Assembly: GCA_045615885.1 (NCBI GenBank)
Contig: JAZLFR010000004.1
Location: forward strand, 1 to 13,571
DNA length: 13,571 nt
DNA from: UBA1765 sp045615885
Lineage (GTDB): Bacteria > Fibrobacterota > Fibrobacteria > Fibrobacterales > Fibrobacteraceae
Direction of reading: 5' to 3'
The notes below the pieces were generated by a model. That model saw only the letters and a list, made by a program, of their open reading frames with translations. It ran no database searches and was not told where the DNA came from. Of the stretch, positions 12,959-13,571 are shown piece by piece. The position numbers were made by a program, and so were the translations under genes. Each line of letters opens with the position of its first letter. Positions within the stretch are counted from its first letter, which is position 1.

Positions 12959-13054
12959 GTTCACCATTCACCGCTGGCGTGAACAAAGAGCGAACAACGA
13001 GAACATGGGGAGCTGGTCGCAGGGGTGGTAGCAGGGTGCGACCCTAAAAAAAAG
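12959..13054 (+). repeat. Origin-like GTGAAC box, copy B
   Basis: GTTCACC at 12959, ATTCACC at 12966, GTGAAC at 12979, then degenerate GCGAAC at 12990 and GAGAAC at 12999. A hairpin GGTCGCA/TGCGACC (13015-13043) and TAAAAAAAAG follow. Offsets of the first three sites (0, 7, 20) equal those of copy A (638, 645, 658), and the hairpin and A8 tract recur in the same order. The two copies lie 1,109 bp apart on the circle in the same orientation. Confidence 0.75.
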
Positions 13055-13150
13055 CAGGTCGCCGAAGCCTCAAAATTTGAGGAGTTTTGAGGAGCCAGTA
13101 ACAGCGGGACGCAAGCATAAACGCAAGGATGACGGGGCGCTCCTGGCATT

Positions 13151-13271
13151 GGACAAAATGAGGACGAAACGCGGACAGAATGAGGACAATCTGAGGACGA
13201 TTCCGTCACTATTGGACAAAACGGCGACAAGATGCGGACGTATCCGTCACACGCTTGGACAAAGCCGTCAC
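13151..13271 (+). repeat. 11-bp-phased GGAC iteron array
   Basis: GGAC starts at 13151, 13162, 13173, 13184 and 13195, exactly 11 bp apart. A second run starts at 13214 and 13225 (as CGAC) and 13236, again 11 bp apart, then a single copy at 13257. Each of the three groups ends with GGAC followed 4 bases later by CCGTCAC (13203, 13244, 13265). An 11-bp period cannot be a protein repeat, so frames running through it are not credible. The array looks like a replication-initiator or partition-protein binding site. Confidence 0.9.
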
Positions 13272-13299
13272 TGACCCCACAGTTGGGGCGAGTAGATGC

Positions 13300-13369
13300 G
13301 GGCAGGATGGTTGAAGGAGCGCTCCCTCCTTTCCTGCCGGGCCTTATTCGCACCTTCGTCGCTCAACGG
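13300..13369 (+). repeat. Long imperfect inverted repeat, left arm
   Basis: Partner of 398-460, with a 32-base core matching at 30 positions. Contains the palindrome GGAGCGCTCC. An open frame beginning at TTG 13311 runs from this arm through the peptide leader in a different frame, which recalls the mok/hok overlap, but it has no clear start signal. Confidence 0.85.
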
Positions 13370-13430
13370 GAAAGGCCGTGGAGGAAGCGGTTATAGATGG
13401 ACAACATGGCGGTCGGCCTGTAGAACGTCG

Positions 13431-13571
13431 GCAGGGCAAATCCTATCCCTCAGGGGAGGTGATGCCTATGGCGCAGTTTCTGCTAGACGTTGCGGCCCAG
13501 GTGGTCGCTGGCGTTCTGGTTGTGATCATTGTCCGATTCTTTTGGTCGGATTAATGAGTATAGCGCCCGAA
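13431..13571. repeat. Terminal redundancy, copy 2 (circle junction)
   Basis: Identical to 1-141. Contains the second view of the 28-aa peptide gene (13468-13554), which should be counted once. Confidence 0.93.

Noticed and set aside
13151..13271. CRISPR array
   Set aside because: Repeats are only 4-7 bases at an 11-bp period, with no long repeats or unique spacers, and no cas genes are present.
12961..13353. 130-codon minus-strand frame and a 65-codon plus-strand frame (13077-13274)
   Set aside because: Both run through the 11-bp GGAC array, whose period is not a multiple of 3; no ribosome sites.
1..13571. The identical ends as a biological long terminal repeat or transposon ends
   Set aside because: The repeat is exact, direct, cuts through a gene-sized unit and has an assembly-like length; a circular contig explains it fully.

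Overview
The window is a complete circular element of 13,430 bp. Its last 141 bases (13431-13571) repeat the first 141 exactly, which is what an assembler leaves when a circle is cut at an arbitrary point. GC is moderate to high, Shine-Dalgarno sites (GGAGG type) are strong, and genes overlap by ATGA or a few bases. A gut anaerobe host is plausible. The N-terminus of the integrase reminds me of integrases in Desulfovibrionaceae (Desulfovibrio/Bilophila group), but that is recall and not proven here.

Layout on the circle. (1) 12763-13467 joined to 1-1123 is a long control region with one tiny gene. It holds two copies of a box with the same geometry (GTTCACC/GTGAAC sites, a GTCGCA hairpin, then TAAAAAAAAGC) at 638-730 and 12959-13054. 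It also holds an 11-bp-phased GGAC array (13151-13271), an 11-bp-phased TTTCCAT array (520-611), and a 28-aa hydrophobic peptide gene (38-124) inside a long inverted repeat. (2) 1124-4719 is a tight plus-strand operon: a double zinc-knuckle protein, a DUF5681 protein, several small unknown proteins, an ERCC4-type nuclease and a Rha-family protein. (3) 4720-6111 has no convincing gene. It carries the operon terminator, three terminators facing the minus strand, a strong minus-strand small-RNA candidate, and an AT-rich block between mirrored CGTAAAA clusters (attP or origin candidate). (4) 6112-8643 holds a tyrosine integrase, a coiled-coil protein behind a highly structured leader, and an AlpA/excisionase-type DNA-binding protein behind an operator-like palindrome. 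(5) 9088-12762 is a second operon of three small proteins, a large Toprim + DUF3987 primase/helicase-like protein and a small distal gene, closed by a terminator at 12792-12829.

No capsid, tail, portal, terminase large subunit, lysis, relaxase or conjugation gene is present. Integrase + AlpA-like factor + primase/helicase-like protein + paired GTGAAC origin-like boxes resembles the plan of P4-type phage satellites or integrative plasmids. The best reading is an excised or plasmid-state integrative element that replicates with its own primase and may be stabilised by a type I toxin-like locus in the origin region. The most novel points are the paired origin-like boxes, the phased iteron arrays, the toxin-like mRNA with complementary 5' and 3' ends, the minus-strand four-hairpin RNA, and the structured leader before the coiled-coil gene.
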